From: Chloroflexota bacterium
GTDB lineage: Bacteria > Chloroflexota > Dormibacteria > CF-121
NCBI GenBank assembly: GCA_005881715.1
Contig: VBEE01000041.1
Coordinates: 4,518-42,966 of the forward strand
DNA length: 38,449 nucleotides
Direction of reading: 5' to 3'
Made by a program: the position numbers and the translations under genes. Positions 26,314-34,917 of the stretch are shown in pieces (within the stretch, counting starts at the first letter, position 1; each line of letters opens with the position of its first letter). A model generated the notes under the pieces. The model was not told the origin of the DNA. It saw only the letters and a list, made by a program, of their open reading frames with translations, and ran no database searches.

Positions 26314-27468
26314 CTAGACGACCCGGTCTTCGGGCAGTGCCTCGACAAACTCCCGGCCAAGCCGGGCGGCATCGTACGCCTTACCGACGAGATGGTGGTA
26401 GGGCACGCCAGAGAAGAAGTGGTGACTCCGGGTCGGAAAGTCCTGGCCTTGCTCGAACTCCCTGCGCTGGAGCGCGATGTAGCCGTCCTGCTGCTCGGCC
26501 GACATCGCCTGCAGCAGCACGCTGAGGCCGTGGCCTTCGGCGTGCTGGGCGCCCAGCGTGATGAAGATGAACTTGACGCCCATTTCGCCGAGCTCGACAA
26601 ACGTCATCGGATTCGGATCCTTGAACCATTTGAAGGAGGATGACCAGTTGAAGGCAAAGCGGGCGTCCGGAAAGCGCTTCTTGATCTGCTCGGAAAACGT
26701 TTCAACGGCGCCTCGGTCCGATGTCGGAAACTCGCACCACAGCATGTCCGGCATGCCGCTGTCCAGATAGCGAAGGCCGCGGTCCACCGCGAGGTCCATG
26801 TGTCGAAGCGACTCGGGGGCGTCGACCGCACTCAGGCCGTCGGTGCGGGCGATGATGACGAAGTCGTCGTTACCCAGATCGTTCGCGACCGCGCGCGCCA
26901 TGCGAAGCTTCCCCACCATCTCGCTCACTGGGATCAACGCCTTGCCGCCGATGTGCCCGCATCGCTTGGGGAGCACCTGGTCTTCGATGTGGGCCGCGGC
27001 TACGCCGGCGGTCACGTAGAGCTCGGTGGTGCGCTGCACGTTGAAGATGTTGCCGTAGCCGCCGTCCATATCGACGATCACCGGCGGAATCTCCAGGTGT
27101 CTTGGGGCCACCCCCTTTTCCGGGTCGCCGACGGCCATGGTCAACTGGAACTTGCGCAAGGCGCTGACCGTCCGCCGGGCGGCGTCGGCGATCTCCACGC
27201 TCGAGTACAGATCCATATCGGTGGTGCCCAGATGGCCGATGGCGAAGGAGTAGCCGCTGAAGTACACGGCCTTGAAGCCGTAGTACATCACCAGCTCAGC
27301 GCCCATTGGGTCATAGACCCCCGGACCGAACAGGAATGGCTCGGTGTCGAGCAGCTGCCGCATGCGGGTGCTCGGATGGGTAAAGCGCGAGGCAGGCACC
27401 GTGAAGCCATCGGGCAGCAAGGCGCTGGCCACGAGCCGATCGGTTGGCGGGATGGCTACCGTGCTCAT
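26314..27468 (-). CDS. aceA: Isocitrate lyase / PEP mutase superfamily (likely isocitrate lyase)
   Basis: VDMDGGYGN, HIEDQVLPKRCGHIGGKALIP (KRCGH active-site motif), FNWSSSFKW. Start set at MSTVAIPP (27468). Confidence 0.8.
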   Translation of the reverse strand: MSTVAIPPTDRLVASALLPDGFTVPASRFTHPSTRMRQLLDTEPFLFGPGVYDPMGAELVMYYGFKAVYFSGYSFAIGHLGTTDMDLYSSVEIADAARRTVSALRKFQLTMAVGDPEKGVAPRHLEIPPVIVDMDGGYGNIFNVQRTTELYVTAGVAAAHIEDQVLPKRCGHIGGKALIPVSEMVGKLRMARAVANDLGNDDFVIIARTDGLSAVDAPESLRHMDLAVDRGLRYLDSGMPDMLWCEFPTSDRGAVETFSEQIKKRFPDARFAFNWSSSFKWFKDPNPMTFVELGEMGVKFIFITLGAQHAEGHGLSVLLQAMSAEQQDGYIALQRREFEQGQDFPTRSHHFFSGVPYHHLVGKAYDAARLGREFVEALPEDRVV

Positions 27469-27478
27469 CGCCTGCCGG

Positions 27479-27601
27479 TTACTCGTTCCCGTGATCGCGT
27501 TCGCAGTCGTCGGGGCAACCGCACTCAACCGTCTCGGCGCGGCAGGGCTGGTATCCGTCGATCTCGCTCGCCTGGGTGCGTTGGCCTTCCATCTCAAGCA
27601 T
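27479..27601 (-). CDS. Putative 40-aa Cys-rich leader ORF upstream of aceA
   Basis: MLEMEGQRTQASEIDGYQPCRAETVECGCPDDCERDHGNE*, GC-rich third positions, stop 10 bp before the aceA ATG; below the ORF track size cutoff. Confidence 0.45.
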   Translation of the reverse strand: MLEMEGQRTQASEIDGYQPCRAETVECGCPDDCERDHGNE

Positions 27602-27671
27602 GGAAGCCACTCTATCAACTAACCCATCATCGGGTCCAATCGTTTCTAGCGATTGGCTCGATAGAGCTCTT

Positions 27672-27866
27672 TTATATTAAGTGGAAGCTCGCCGCCATCT
27701 CCCAGGCCAGTGCGATGGCCGCCGCCAGCAAGAGCACAGCAACGATGCGGGCGTCGTTTATGGCAGCGGTGGCTGCCGACCGCAGCCGGTCCGGCAGATC
27801 TGTGATGCGCCGGGCGGCGCCGCGCAAGCTGTACTCCGAGTGCAGTCGCACGGGAAACAGTCCCAT
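27672..27866 (-). CDS. Small single-TM membrane protein
   Basis: MGLFPVRLHSEYSLRGAARRITDLPDRLRSAATAAINDARIVAVLLLAAAIALAWEMAASFHLI; SD AAGGAGGG upstream of ATG. Confidence 0.55.
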   Translation of the reverse strand: MGLFPVRLHSEYSLRGAARRITDLPDRLRSAATAAINDARIVAVLLLAAAIALAWEMAASFHLI

Positions 27867-27950
27867 CTCGCTTCCCTCCTTCCCTGAGCGATCGGGCTTT
27901 CACCGTACCAGATAACGCCGGGTCCACGTCAAGCGGCCGGGCCGACGCGT

Positions 27951-28529
27951 TCAGGCCGTGGCAGGCTGGTTCCAGCGTCGAATCACGGGATCTGCGTGCT
28001 CGTAGCCCAGGACACAGAGCGCGGCGGTCTGCAGCAGATAGTGGCGTCCGGTCTCGGGCGGCTCGCCCAACCAGCGCGCGGCGAGCACGCGCAGCACGTG
28101 GCCGTGGGCGAAGATCAAGACGTCGCCCTCCGCGGCGCGGACCTCGGTGATCACCCGGTCGACTCGGCGGCCGACATCCGCGGCCTTCTCACCGCCGGGG
28201 CCTCCGTCGCGCCAGAGCGACCAGCCGGGACGGATCTGCGTGATCTGTTTGGACGTCATCCCTTCATAGCGGCCGTAGTCCCACTCCACCAGCTCCGGTC
28301 GTGGCTTCGCGTGCGCGCCATAACCGGCCAGCCGGCAGGTCTCGGCGGCTCGCTGGAGGGGGCTGGTCAGCACCAGCGCGAACTTCCAGCTCTTCAGCTC
28401 CGGGCCCAGGGCCTCCGCCTGCCGGCGCCCCTCCTCGGTAAGGGGAATGTCGGTTTTGCCGGTGTGCCGACCGTCAAGACTCCACTCTGTCTCACCGTGC
28501 CGCAGGAGGACCGCCTCGGGCTTTCCCAG
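27951..28529 (-). CDS. Histidine phosphatase (phosphoglycerate mutase-like) family, probable CTG start
   Basis: LGKPEAVLLRHGETEWSLDGRHTGKTDIPLTEEGRRQAEALG...TSPLQRAAETC...FAHGHVLRVLAARWL; RHGE motif lies upstream of the track's start. Confidence 0.88.
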   Translation of the reverse strand: MGKPEAVLLRHGETEWSLDGRHTGKTDIPLTEEGRRQAEALGPELKSWKFALVLTSPLQRAAETCRLAGYGAHAKPRPELVEWDYGRYEGMTSKQITQIRPGWSLWRDGGPGGEKAADVGRRVDRVITEVRAAEGDVLIFAHGHVLRVLAARWLGEPPETGRHYLLQTAALCVLGYEHADPVIRRWNQPATA

Positions 28530-28538
28530 GCTGCGGCC

Positions 28539-29450
28539 TCAGCCGGTCTTGAGGTCGAGGTGCGAGGCGCCGCCACTGATCTGGATGTCGTACCGGTTGG
28601 AGGCCGAGGCATATCGCGAGCTTTGCCGCTCGAAATCACCGCCGAGGGCGCCGCTGGTTGAGCCATTGATGGTGATCGCGCTGGCACCACCACTGACGCC
28701 GACGCGCCATTCCGTTTGAGCGGGAATTCGAAGCGTCAGGTTGCTGGCACCGCCCGAAACATCGATCACGACGCTGCCCTTCGGCGGCGGAAGCTGCGCC
28801 TCCAGACGGTTGGCACCGCCCGAGATGTCAAGCTCGGTGAGCTGTAGGTGGCGCAGGTCGAGGCTCAGATTCGCTGCACCGCCGCCGAGCTCGATTTTCC
28901 ACGGGATGCGATCGGTCAGGACGAGGGCCACGTGTCGGCGGTTCGAGCCAAAGAGATGAAACGGCGAGAAGCTGGCGCTCTCTCGGATCGCGAGCGTGCC
29001 GCGCTCATGATCGAGGTTGATGGTCGGTGGATTTTCGCCGGCCGGATACTCGACATGCACCTGGTAAAGCGTGTCGCCCAGACTGCCAGCTTTGACATCG
29101 ACGCCAGCGGCGCTGTAATTCAAATCAAGGGTCGCGGCCGTCAGTCCTCCAATCTGCCCTGTGGCGTCCGCCTTTTGCGCGCCAAAGGATGTGGCGGGCG
29201 CCAGGGTTGCGTACGCGACGGCGGCGATGACGACGACCGCCGCGACGGCCAGGCCGATAAGCAGCGCCTGTCGGCGAGGCAGCGTGTAATTGAGGATGAG
29301 CTGCAAGCCGAGGATCACCAGCAACAGGGGCCACAGGTCACCCAGTCGTTCGAGCGCCGGCCGCGAGAGGACGCCTGTGTTGGCCAGCAGGACGATGACG
29401 CCGATCGCGATCAGAATCAGCGGGAAGAGCAGGCCGCGATTCCGAGACAT
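28539..29450 (-). CDS. LiaI/LiaF-like TM protein with a C-terminal beta-repeat (toastrack/DUF4097-like) domain
   Basis: LLFPLILIAIGVIVLLANTGVL...LWPLLLVILGLQLIL; repeated ISGGANRLEAQLP / VSGGASNLTLRIP / VSGGASAITING / ISGGASHLDLKTG. Confidence 0.75.
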   Translation of the reverse strand: MSRNRGLLFPLILIAIGVIVLLANTGVLSRPALERLGDLWPLLLVILGLQLILNYTLPRRQALLIGLAVAAVVVIAAVAYATLAPATSFGAQKADATGQIGGLTAATLDLNYSAAGVDVKAGSLGDTLYQVHVEYPAGENPPTINLDHERGTLAIRESASFSPFHLFGSNRRHVALVLTDRIPWKIELGGGAANLSLDLRHLQLTELDISGGANRLEAQLPPPKGSVVIDVSGGASNLTLRIPAQTEWRVGVSGGASAITINGSTSGALGGDFERQSSRYASASNRYDIQISGGASHLDLKTG

Positions 29451-29458
29451 CAGTCAGC

Positions 29459-29995
29459 CTACCGGCGGCGAACCAGGACCAGCAGCCCGATCGCGATCAG
29501 AAGGATTGGCCAGAAGAGGTCTCCGCGGAAACCACGCAAAAGCCCGAGGTTCGAGATCAGCAAGTACCCGCCCAGCGCGATCAGGATGACCCCGATCCAG
29601 ACTCCGCGGGGGCGGCCCGCCCAGCCTGCCCACCCCGGCGCCCGCCGGGTCGAGGCCGTGCCGGCGGGCTCGGGTGACGGTTGAGTTTGGGATCCGCCCT
29701 CAGGCGATCGGCTGAAGCCGGTTCGGAAATCCTCCCTGATCTCCTGGCCCATCGTCCGGATACGCTCGCTGATGTTCCGAGTGGCCGACGCCGGCGCGCC
29801 CACGGGCGGCTCCATCAAGAACCACAGCGCGAGGTACAGGAGGATGCCGATTCCCGCCCCAACCAGGGTCAGGATGACGAACGCGATCCGGACCAGGAGT
29901 GGCTCGACGCCAAAGTACTGCCCGAGACCGGAGCAGACCCCCGCGATGATGCGATCGGAACCACGTCGTAAGACGCCCCCCGTCGTCTCGCCCAT
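29459..29995 (-). CDS. PspC domain protein with C-terminal LiaF-like TM segment
   Basis: VLRRGSDRIIAGVCSGLGQYFGVEPLLVRIAFVILTLVGAGIGILLYLALWFLMEP is a PspC domain. Confidence 0.9.
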   Translation of the reverse strand: MGETTGGVLRRGSDRIIAGVCSGLGQYFGVEPLLVRIAFVILTLVGAGIGILLYLALWFLMEPPVGAPASATRNISERIRTMGQEIREDFRTGFSRSPEGGSQTQPSPEPAGTASTRRAPGWAGWAGRPRGVWIGVILIALGGYLLISNLGLLRGFRGDLFWPILLIAIGLLVLVRRR

Positions 29996-30013
29996 CGCGG
30001 GGCAATTATCGCA

Positions 30014-30169
30014 CTAAACCGTTCGGCGTCCGACCACCAGGTTATAGACGATGCCGGCGCCCGCCAGTACGAGAAGCAGCCAGATCAGGGCGCCACCAAT
30101 CTTGAGCGCGAAGAACACCAGCCAGAGCACAAACAGCACCACCACGATGGTCCAGATCAGACTAACCAC
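30014..30169 (-). CDS. Small hydrophobic protein (51 aa), Lmo0937-like
   Basis: MVSLIWTIVVVLFVLWLVFFALKIGGALIWLLLVLAGAGIVYNLVVGRRTV, GTG start with upstream GAGGAGG; not in the ORF track. Confidence 0.65.
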   Translation of the reverse strand: MVSLIWTIVVVLFVLWLVFFALKIGGALIWLLLVLAGAGIVYNLVVGRRTV

Positions 30170-30283
30170 GAAATGATTCCTCCTCGGTTGAGCGCCGCTC
30201 TCACCATGATAGCGTCGATATAAGGTTACATTTTCGCCCGATTCGAGTCAACGCCCTCTCGTGGCTTGCGGGGGGCAGAGGAT

Positions 30284-30314
30284 ATCTCCCTCCCACTTGG
30301 GGGGTGTAGGGGCG
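30284..30314. repeat. Degenerate C-tract/G-tract element, possibly related to the argG2 insertion
   Basis: ATCTCCCTCCCACTTGGGGGGTGTAGGGGCG immediately after the amidohydrolase stop. Confidence 0.35.
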
Positions 30315-31547
30315 TCAGTCGAGGTCCTTAACGAGGTCGCCGCCGAGCATCACGAGGCGGACGTGTTTTGGGTCGCCAAAGATCGCCGGATCTTGTAGCG
30401 GATCCGTATCGAGCACGATCAGGTCGGCGCGCTTGCCCGCCTCGACGGTCCCAGCCTCCTTCTCGACCCGCATCAGCGCCGCGTTGGTCCGGGTTGCCGC
30501 GATGATGGCCTGCATCGCCCCCATGACCCGAGCCTGGCAGGCGATCTCCTTCCCCTTATTGCCCTGCATCTCGGCCAGGACATCGGATCCCGAACCGATG
30601 CGAAGGCCCTTTTCGTAGGCGAGTCCCAACGAGTCGTAGGCGCCGGTCAATCCCTGGCGGATCTTGCGAACCATGTCGGGTGTCCAGCCATCGCCGGCTT
30701 CGCGCGCCGACAGTAACTCGTAAGTGATGATGGTCGGCACCAGGAAGACGTCGCCGGCGGCCAGCATCTGATCGGCGGTGGCCTCGTCCAGGAAGTTTCC
30801 GTGTTCGATGGAGCGCACGCCGGCCTTGATCGAGTTCTGGATCGCCCGCGGACCATAGGCGTGAGCCAGCACATACGTGCCGACGGCGCCGGCCGCGTCG
30901 ACCGCGGCGGCGAGCTCGTCTACCGAAAACTGCACATGGTCGAGCTCGTCGGAGGGGGAGGCCGCCCCACCGCTGGCCATCACCTTGACCTGGTCCGCCC
31001 CCCGGCGCAGCACCTCCCGAGCCGCGCGCCGCACCTGGTCGGCCCCGTCCGCCAGGATTGATTCCGAGGTGAGGCCGGGGACTTCCGGGAAGCTCCCCCG
31101 ACTGGTCCGGGCGCGGTGGTCGCCGTGGCCGCCGGTCTGCGAGATGAAGGCGCCGCTGATGAAGATCCGCGGTCCCCGGATCAAGCCGAGCCGGATGGCT
31201 TCCTTGAATCCCCAATCGAGACCGCCAGCATCGCGCACCGTGGTGAAACCGGCTTCGAGCGTTGCCTCGATTTCGTTCTTGATGCGCAGCGCCAGCACAG
31301 CCGGCGGTATGGCCGCTTCGGCGGCGGGGTCGAGGTCGAGCAGCGCCAGATGGACGTGCGCATCCAGCAGACCGGGCATCAAGGTCCGCCCCTGGCAATC
31401 AATGACGCGGGCCTCCCTCGGGCCGGCCGGCCCGCTCGCGGTCCCGATCCGGCGGATCAGGCCATCCTCGACGACGACCCGCATCCCCGCTTGAGGATCG
31501 CGCCCGGTGCAGTCGAGCAGCGTTGCATGCTCGAAGACCACGTTCAC
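30315..31547 (-). CDS. Metal-dependent amidohydrolase (imidazolonepropionase/prolidase-like)
   Basis: LMPGLLDAHVHLALLD, TTVRDAGG, GSDVLAEMQGNKG, GTVEAGKRADLIVLDTDPLQD. Confidence 0.9.
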   Translation of the reverse strand: MNVVFEHATLLDCTGRDPQAGMRVVVEDGLIRRIGTASGPAGPREARVIDCQGRTLMPGLLDAHVHLALLDLDPAAEAAIPPAVLALRIKNEIEATLEAGFTTVRDAGGLDWGFKEAIRLGLIRGPRIFISGAFISQTGGHGDHRARTSRGSFPEVPGLTSESILADGADQVRRAAREVLRRGADQVKVMASGGAASPSDELDHVQFSVDELAAAVDAAGAVGTYVLAHAYGPRAIQNSIKAGVRSIEHGNFLDEATADQMLAAGDVFLVPTIITYELLSAREAGDGWTPDMVRKIRQGLTGAYDSLGLAYEKGLRIGSGSDVLAEMQGNKGKEIACQARVMGAMQAIIAATRTNAALMRVEKEAGTVEAGKRADLIVLDTDPLQDPAIFGDPKHVRLVMLGGDLVKDLD

Positions 31548-31563
31548 GGCTCGACTAGTTTAT

Positions 31564-32346
31564 CTACGCCGCGTGGTAGGTCAGAAAGAGGTCGGTGACG
31601 TAGCCCAGCAGAAATCCAAGGAGCAGTCCCCAGCCCATTGCGGCAGGCGAGTTGAGCCGGCGGCCGAGGTGGAACATCTCGTTGACCACGTAGAGCAAGG
31701 CGCCGGCGGCGAGCGCCAGGAAGAGCACATAGACGTACGTCGAGGTGAAGACATACCCGATTACCGTGCCGAAGAAGGTCGGGCCGCCGCCGATCAGTCC
31801 GGCAATCAGCAGGAAGCCCCACGAGGGTCGAGGGGTATCGAGGGCCAGGGGGGCGGCAATGCCGAAACCCTCCGTGATGTTGTGCAGGGCGAAGCCGATC
31901 ACCAGTACCACGGCGAAGGCGACGGCACCGGTCGCCGCCGACTGCCCGATGGCCAGGCCCTCCGACAGATTGTGCAGCCCGAGCCCGGTGGCGATCATCA
32001 TCGCCAGTGTTCTGGGCGGGGCCGGCGGTGCGTTCTTTACCCGCCCGAAAAGGCGGCCGTTGAAGTAGACGAGGCCAAGCAGGCCGAGGCCGATGCCCGC
32101 CGCGAAGATCGCGACCAGCGTGAAAAAGCCGCCATCACCTCGATGCAGGGCGGCGAGCGCTGTCTCGACCGGTCCCGAGGCGTGGCTGAGAATATCCCAG
32201 AGCAGGAAAATCAGCACGCCGGTGGCGATCGCGTTGAGGAGCCCCTGGACGGTGCGCGAGAACCCCCGAATGCGTCCGACCGGGAGCCCGATGAAGATGG
32301 TGGCACCCGCGATTGCGCCAAGGGCGGCCGCAGCAGCGTGGCTCAT
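31564..32346 (-). CDS. ZIP-family metal transporter
   Basis: ~8 TMs; ATGLGLHNLSEGLAIG and GFALHNITEGFGIAAPL are ZIP metal-binding TM4/TM5 signatures. Confidence 0.9.
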   Translation of the reverse strand: MSHAAAAALGAIAGATIFIGLPVGRIRGFSRTVQGLLNAIATGVLIFLLWDILSHASGPVETALAALHRGDGGFFTLVAIFAAGIGLGLLGLVYFNGRLFGRVKNAPPAPPRTLAMMIATGLGLHNLSEGLAIGQSAATGAVAFAVVLVIGFALHNITEGFGIAAPLALDTPRPSWGFLLIAGLIGGGPTFFGTVIGYVFTSTYVYVLFLALAAGALLYVVNEMFHLGRRLNSPAAMGWGLLLGFLLGYVTDLFLTYHAA

Positions 32347-32371
32347 GTTCTGACGATCCGGCTCAGGACTC

Positions 32372-32416
32372 TATATTGTTAGCAGATGCGAAGATCACGA
32401 TTAGACAACGCTAACA
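32372..32416 (+). promoter_or_regulatory. -10 box and candidate metalloregulator dyads at the dtxR/mntR start
   Basis: TATATT ending 8 nt before ATG 32386; TGTTAGC-N26-GCTAACA and TTAG-ACAACG-CTAA (32401-32414). Confidence 0.4.
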
Positions 32417-33120
32417 CACGCTCCCGTCCGCCCTCGGAGGTGGTGGCCCACTACCTGGAGGCGATTTACTACATTCGGGCCGAAGGTGAAGTCGTGCGGA
32501 GCGCGCGCCTCGCCGACTGGCTTTCCGTCAGCCGGCCGACGGTTACAGTAGCGCTTCGGCGGATGACCCGGGATGGGATGCTGCGACTCAATGCCCGCAA
32601 AGAGATCGAGCTGACCGCCCGCGGGGAGACCGCCGCAGCCGCCATCGTGCGGCGACACCGGATCGTGGAGCGCTGGCTGACGGACGTACTCGGGCTCGAC
32701 TGGGTTACGGCGGATGCCGAAGCCGAGCGCCTCGAACATGCCGTGTCTGAGGTCGTCGAGGAAACGCTTTACCGGGCTCTGGGCAGGCCCACGAGCTGCC
32801 CGCACGGTAACCCGATCCCGGGCCATTCCACGATGCGGGCCAACGAGCTGCGGCTCTCCGCCCTGAAACCAGGCGAGACGGGCACAATCACGCGCATCTC
32901 CGAGGTGGCGCAGCGGGAAGCGCCTCCGCTGTTGCAGTATCTCCACGATCGGGGGCTCACGCCCGGGACCCGCATCACGGTGCAGGAGGTCGATGAGGTC
33001 GGCCGCACGATGCAGCTACGGGCGGCTCGGCTCTTGACGCTCAGCAGCGAGACCGCCTCAAAACTCGCGGTTGTACGGTCGGCTAGGCTGAAACCCGGAC
33101 GGGCTCGCGCTCCTCGCTAA
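32386..33120 (+). CDS. DtxR/MntR-family metalloregulator
   Basis: VVAHYLEAIYYIRAEGEVVRSARLADWLSVSRPTVTVALRRMTRDGML...CPHGNPIPG, C-terminal FeoA/SH3-like domain; divergent from the ZIP transporter. Confidence 0.92.
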   Translation: MRRSRLDNANTRSRPPSEVVAHYLEAIYYIRAEGEVVRSARLADWLSVSRPTVTVALRRMTRDGMLRLNARKEIELTARGETAAAAIVRRHRIVERWLTDVLGLDWVTADAEAERLEHAVSEVVEETLYRALGRPTSCPHGNPIPGHSTMRANELRLSALKPGETGTITRISEVAQREAPPLLQYLHDRGLTPGTRITVQEVDEVGRTMQLRAARLLTLSSETASKLAVVRSARLKPGRARAPR

Positions 33121-33220
33121 CGACAACGGGCTTGATGCTCGTTGGGGAGTGGGGGAGGATGAGCCAGCCGGCGAAAACGACGACGCTGCAGACCACCGCC
33201 ATGACCGTTGTTGGATCCAT
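33083..33220 (-). CDS. Small membrane-spanning ORF downstream of amtB (45 aa)
   Basis: MDPTTVMAVVCSVVVFAGWLILPHSPTSIKPVVVSEEREPVRVSA; strong SD AAGGAGG; 3' end antisense to the DtxR gene end. Confidence 0.5.
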   Translation of the reverse strand: MDPTTVMAVVCSVVVFAGWLILPHSPTSIKPVVVSEEREPVRVSA

Positions 33221-33234
33221 CAGTTTCCTCCTTC

Positions 33235-34473
33235 TTAATTCGCGTGGATGCTGGCGTAGGCGGGTTCACCGTGTTGCGAGAGATCGAGGCCGATAAGTTC
33301 TTCGTCTTCGTGCACGCGCAGCGGGACGATCAGGTTCACAAACTTGAGGATCGCGAAGGTCCCGACGATCGACCAGCCCCAGGCGGCGCCGACCGCCACC
33401 AGCTGAACCAGGGCCTGCCGCGGGTTGCCGTAAAAGAGGCCGTTGGCGGCGGCCGAATTGATGGCGACGGTGGCGAAGAGCCCGGTGGCCAGCGCCCCCC
33501 AGGTGCCGCCGATGCCGTGCACCGCCCAGACGTCGAGCGCGTCGTCGACCTTGATCCGCTCGCGCAGCTGGATGGCCAGGTAGCAGACCACGCCCGCGCC
33601 GAACCCGATCACGATCGCACCCATGACGTTGACAAAGCCGGAGGCCGGGGTGATCGCCACCAACCCGGCGACGGCACCGGCTGCCGCACCGATCACGCTC
33701 GGCTGCTTCTTGTGCCACCAACTCACGGTCATCCAGGTGAGGGCGGCCATCGCGGCCGCCGTATTCGTGACCACGAAGGCGCTGGTGGCCAGCGCGCCGG
33801 CGCCCAGCGCGCTGCCCGCATTGAATCCGAACCATCCGAACCAGAGCAGCGCGGCGCCCAGCACGGTCATGGTGGCGTCATGCGGCTCGACCTTCTGCTT
33901 GCCGAACCCAAGCCGCCGGCCCAGCACGAGCGCGGCGACCAGGGCCGAGACTCCGGAGCTGATATGGACGACCGTCCCGCCGGCGAAATCGAGGGCGCCC
34001 AGGTTGTGGAGCCAGCCGCCTGCGCCCCATACCCAGTGGGCGATCGGGTCGTAGACGAAGGTCGCCCACAGCAGGGAGAAGAGCACGAATGCCTTGAAGC
34101 GCTGCCGTTCGGCGAACGCGCCGCTGATCAGGGCCGGGGTGATGACCGCGAACATCATCTGGAAAAGCATGAAGGCCTGGTGGGGGATGGTCGGCGCGTA
34201 GTCAGCGTTTGGCGTGAACCCGACGTTGTTCAGGCCGACCCAGTCGAGGCCGCCGATGAGGTGGAACTTGTCGGGTCCGAATGCGAGGCTGTACCCCCAG
34301 AGCACCCACTGGACGCTGATCAGGCAGAGGATGAAAAAGCTGTGCATGATGGTCGACAGCACGTTCTTCCGGCGGACCAGCCCGCCGTAGAAGAAACCAA
34401 GAGCTGGCGTCATCAACATCACGAGCGCAGCCGATGCCAGGACCCAGGCGGTATCGCCGCTATCGATCTTCAT
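33235..34473 (-). CDS. amtB: Ammonium transporter
   Basis: [72 protein letters not shown]; Amt signature. Confidence 0.95.
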   Translation of the reverse strand: MKIDSGDTAWVLASAALVMLMTPALGFFYGGLVRRKNVLSTIMHSFFILCLISVQWVLWGYSLAFGPDKFHLIGGLDWVGLNNVGFTPNADYAPTIPHQAFMLFQMMFAVITPALISGAFAERQRFKAFVLFSLLWATFVYDPIAHWVWGAGGWLHNLGALDFAGGTVVHISSGVSALVAALVLGRRLGFGKQKVEPHDATMTVLGAALLWFGWFGFNAGSALGAGALATSAFVVTNTAAAMAALTWMTVSWWHKKQPSVIGAAAGAVAGLVAITPASGFVNVMGAIVIGFGAGVVCYLAIQLRERIKVDDALDVWAVHGIGGTWGALATGLFATVAINSAAANGLFYGNPRQALVQLVAVGAAWGWSIVGTFAILKFVNLIVPLRVHEDEELIGLDLSQHGEPAYASIHAN

Positions 34474-34563
34474 CTGCGGATTGTCCGACAGCAGGCCGCC
34501 CGACGTAATGGATCAGCGTTACCGAAATGCGGGGCGGATCTCGTGCGCCGGGCACAAAAACGC

Positions 34564-34917
34564 CTAGCCTGGTTTTTCGACCTCGGCTAGGCGGGCTCTG
34601 ACGATCTGCGTCATAAGCCGGTCGCGAAACGGCTTGTCGACGGTGAACCTGATGGTGCCCTTGCTCAGGTCGTAGGCCTTCAGCTCGCCGGCGTGCGCGT
34701 CGATGAAGCTGCGGCCGGTCCCATAGAGCGCGCAATGGTCCTTCCAGTAGGCCAGGTAGACGAGTGGCTTCCCGTTGGGGTGCTTGAACACCGCCATCCC
34801 GTAGCCGAGGCCTTCCGTCGCGTTGGGGGCCGCCGCCCTGATCGCCTTGCGGAGCTTGATCAGCGCCGCGCGCTTGTCCTTCGGTGCCCCGGCGAGGTAG
34901 TCGTCGACAGTTTTCAT
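34564..34917 (-). CDS. DUF1801/YdhG-like protein
   Basis: TVDDYLAGAPKDKRAALIKLRKAIRAAAPNATEGLGYGMAVFKHPNGKPLVYLAYWKDHCALY. Confidence 0.8.
   Translation of the reverse strand: MKTVDDYLAGAPKDKRAALIKLRKAIRAAAPNATEGLGYGMAVFKHPNGKPLVYLAYWKDHCALYGTGRSFIDAHAGELKAYDLSKGTIRFTVDKPFRDRLMTQIVRARLAEVEKPG

Noticed and set aside
34474-34563. GTAA-N10-TTAC dyad upstream of amtB as a GlnR/NtcA-type site
   Set aside because: Does not fit the GTnAC-N6-GnnAC or GTA-N8-TAC spacing I know; too weak.
33208-34590. 460-aa plus-strand ORF opposite amtB
   Set aside because: Antisense shadow of a clear ammonium transporter.
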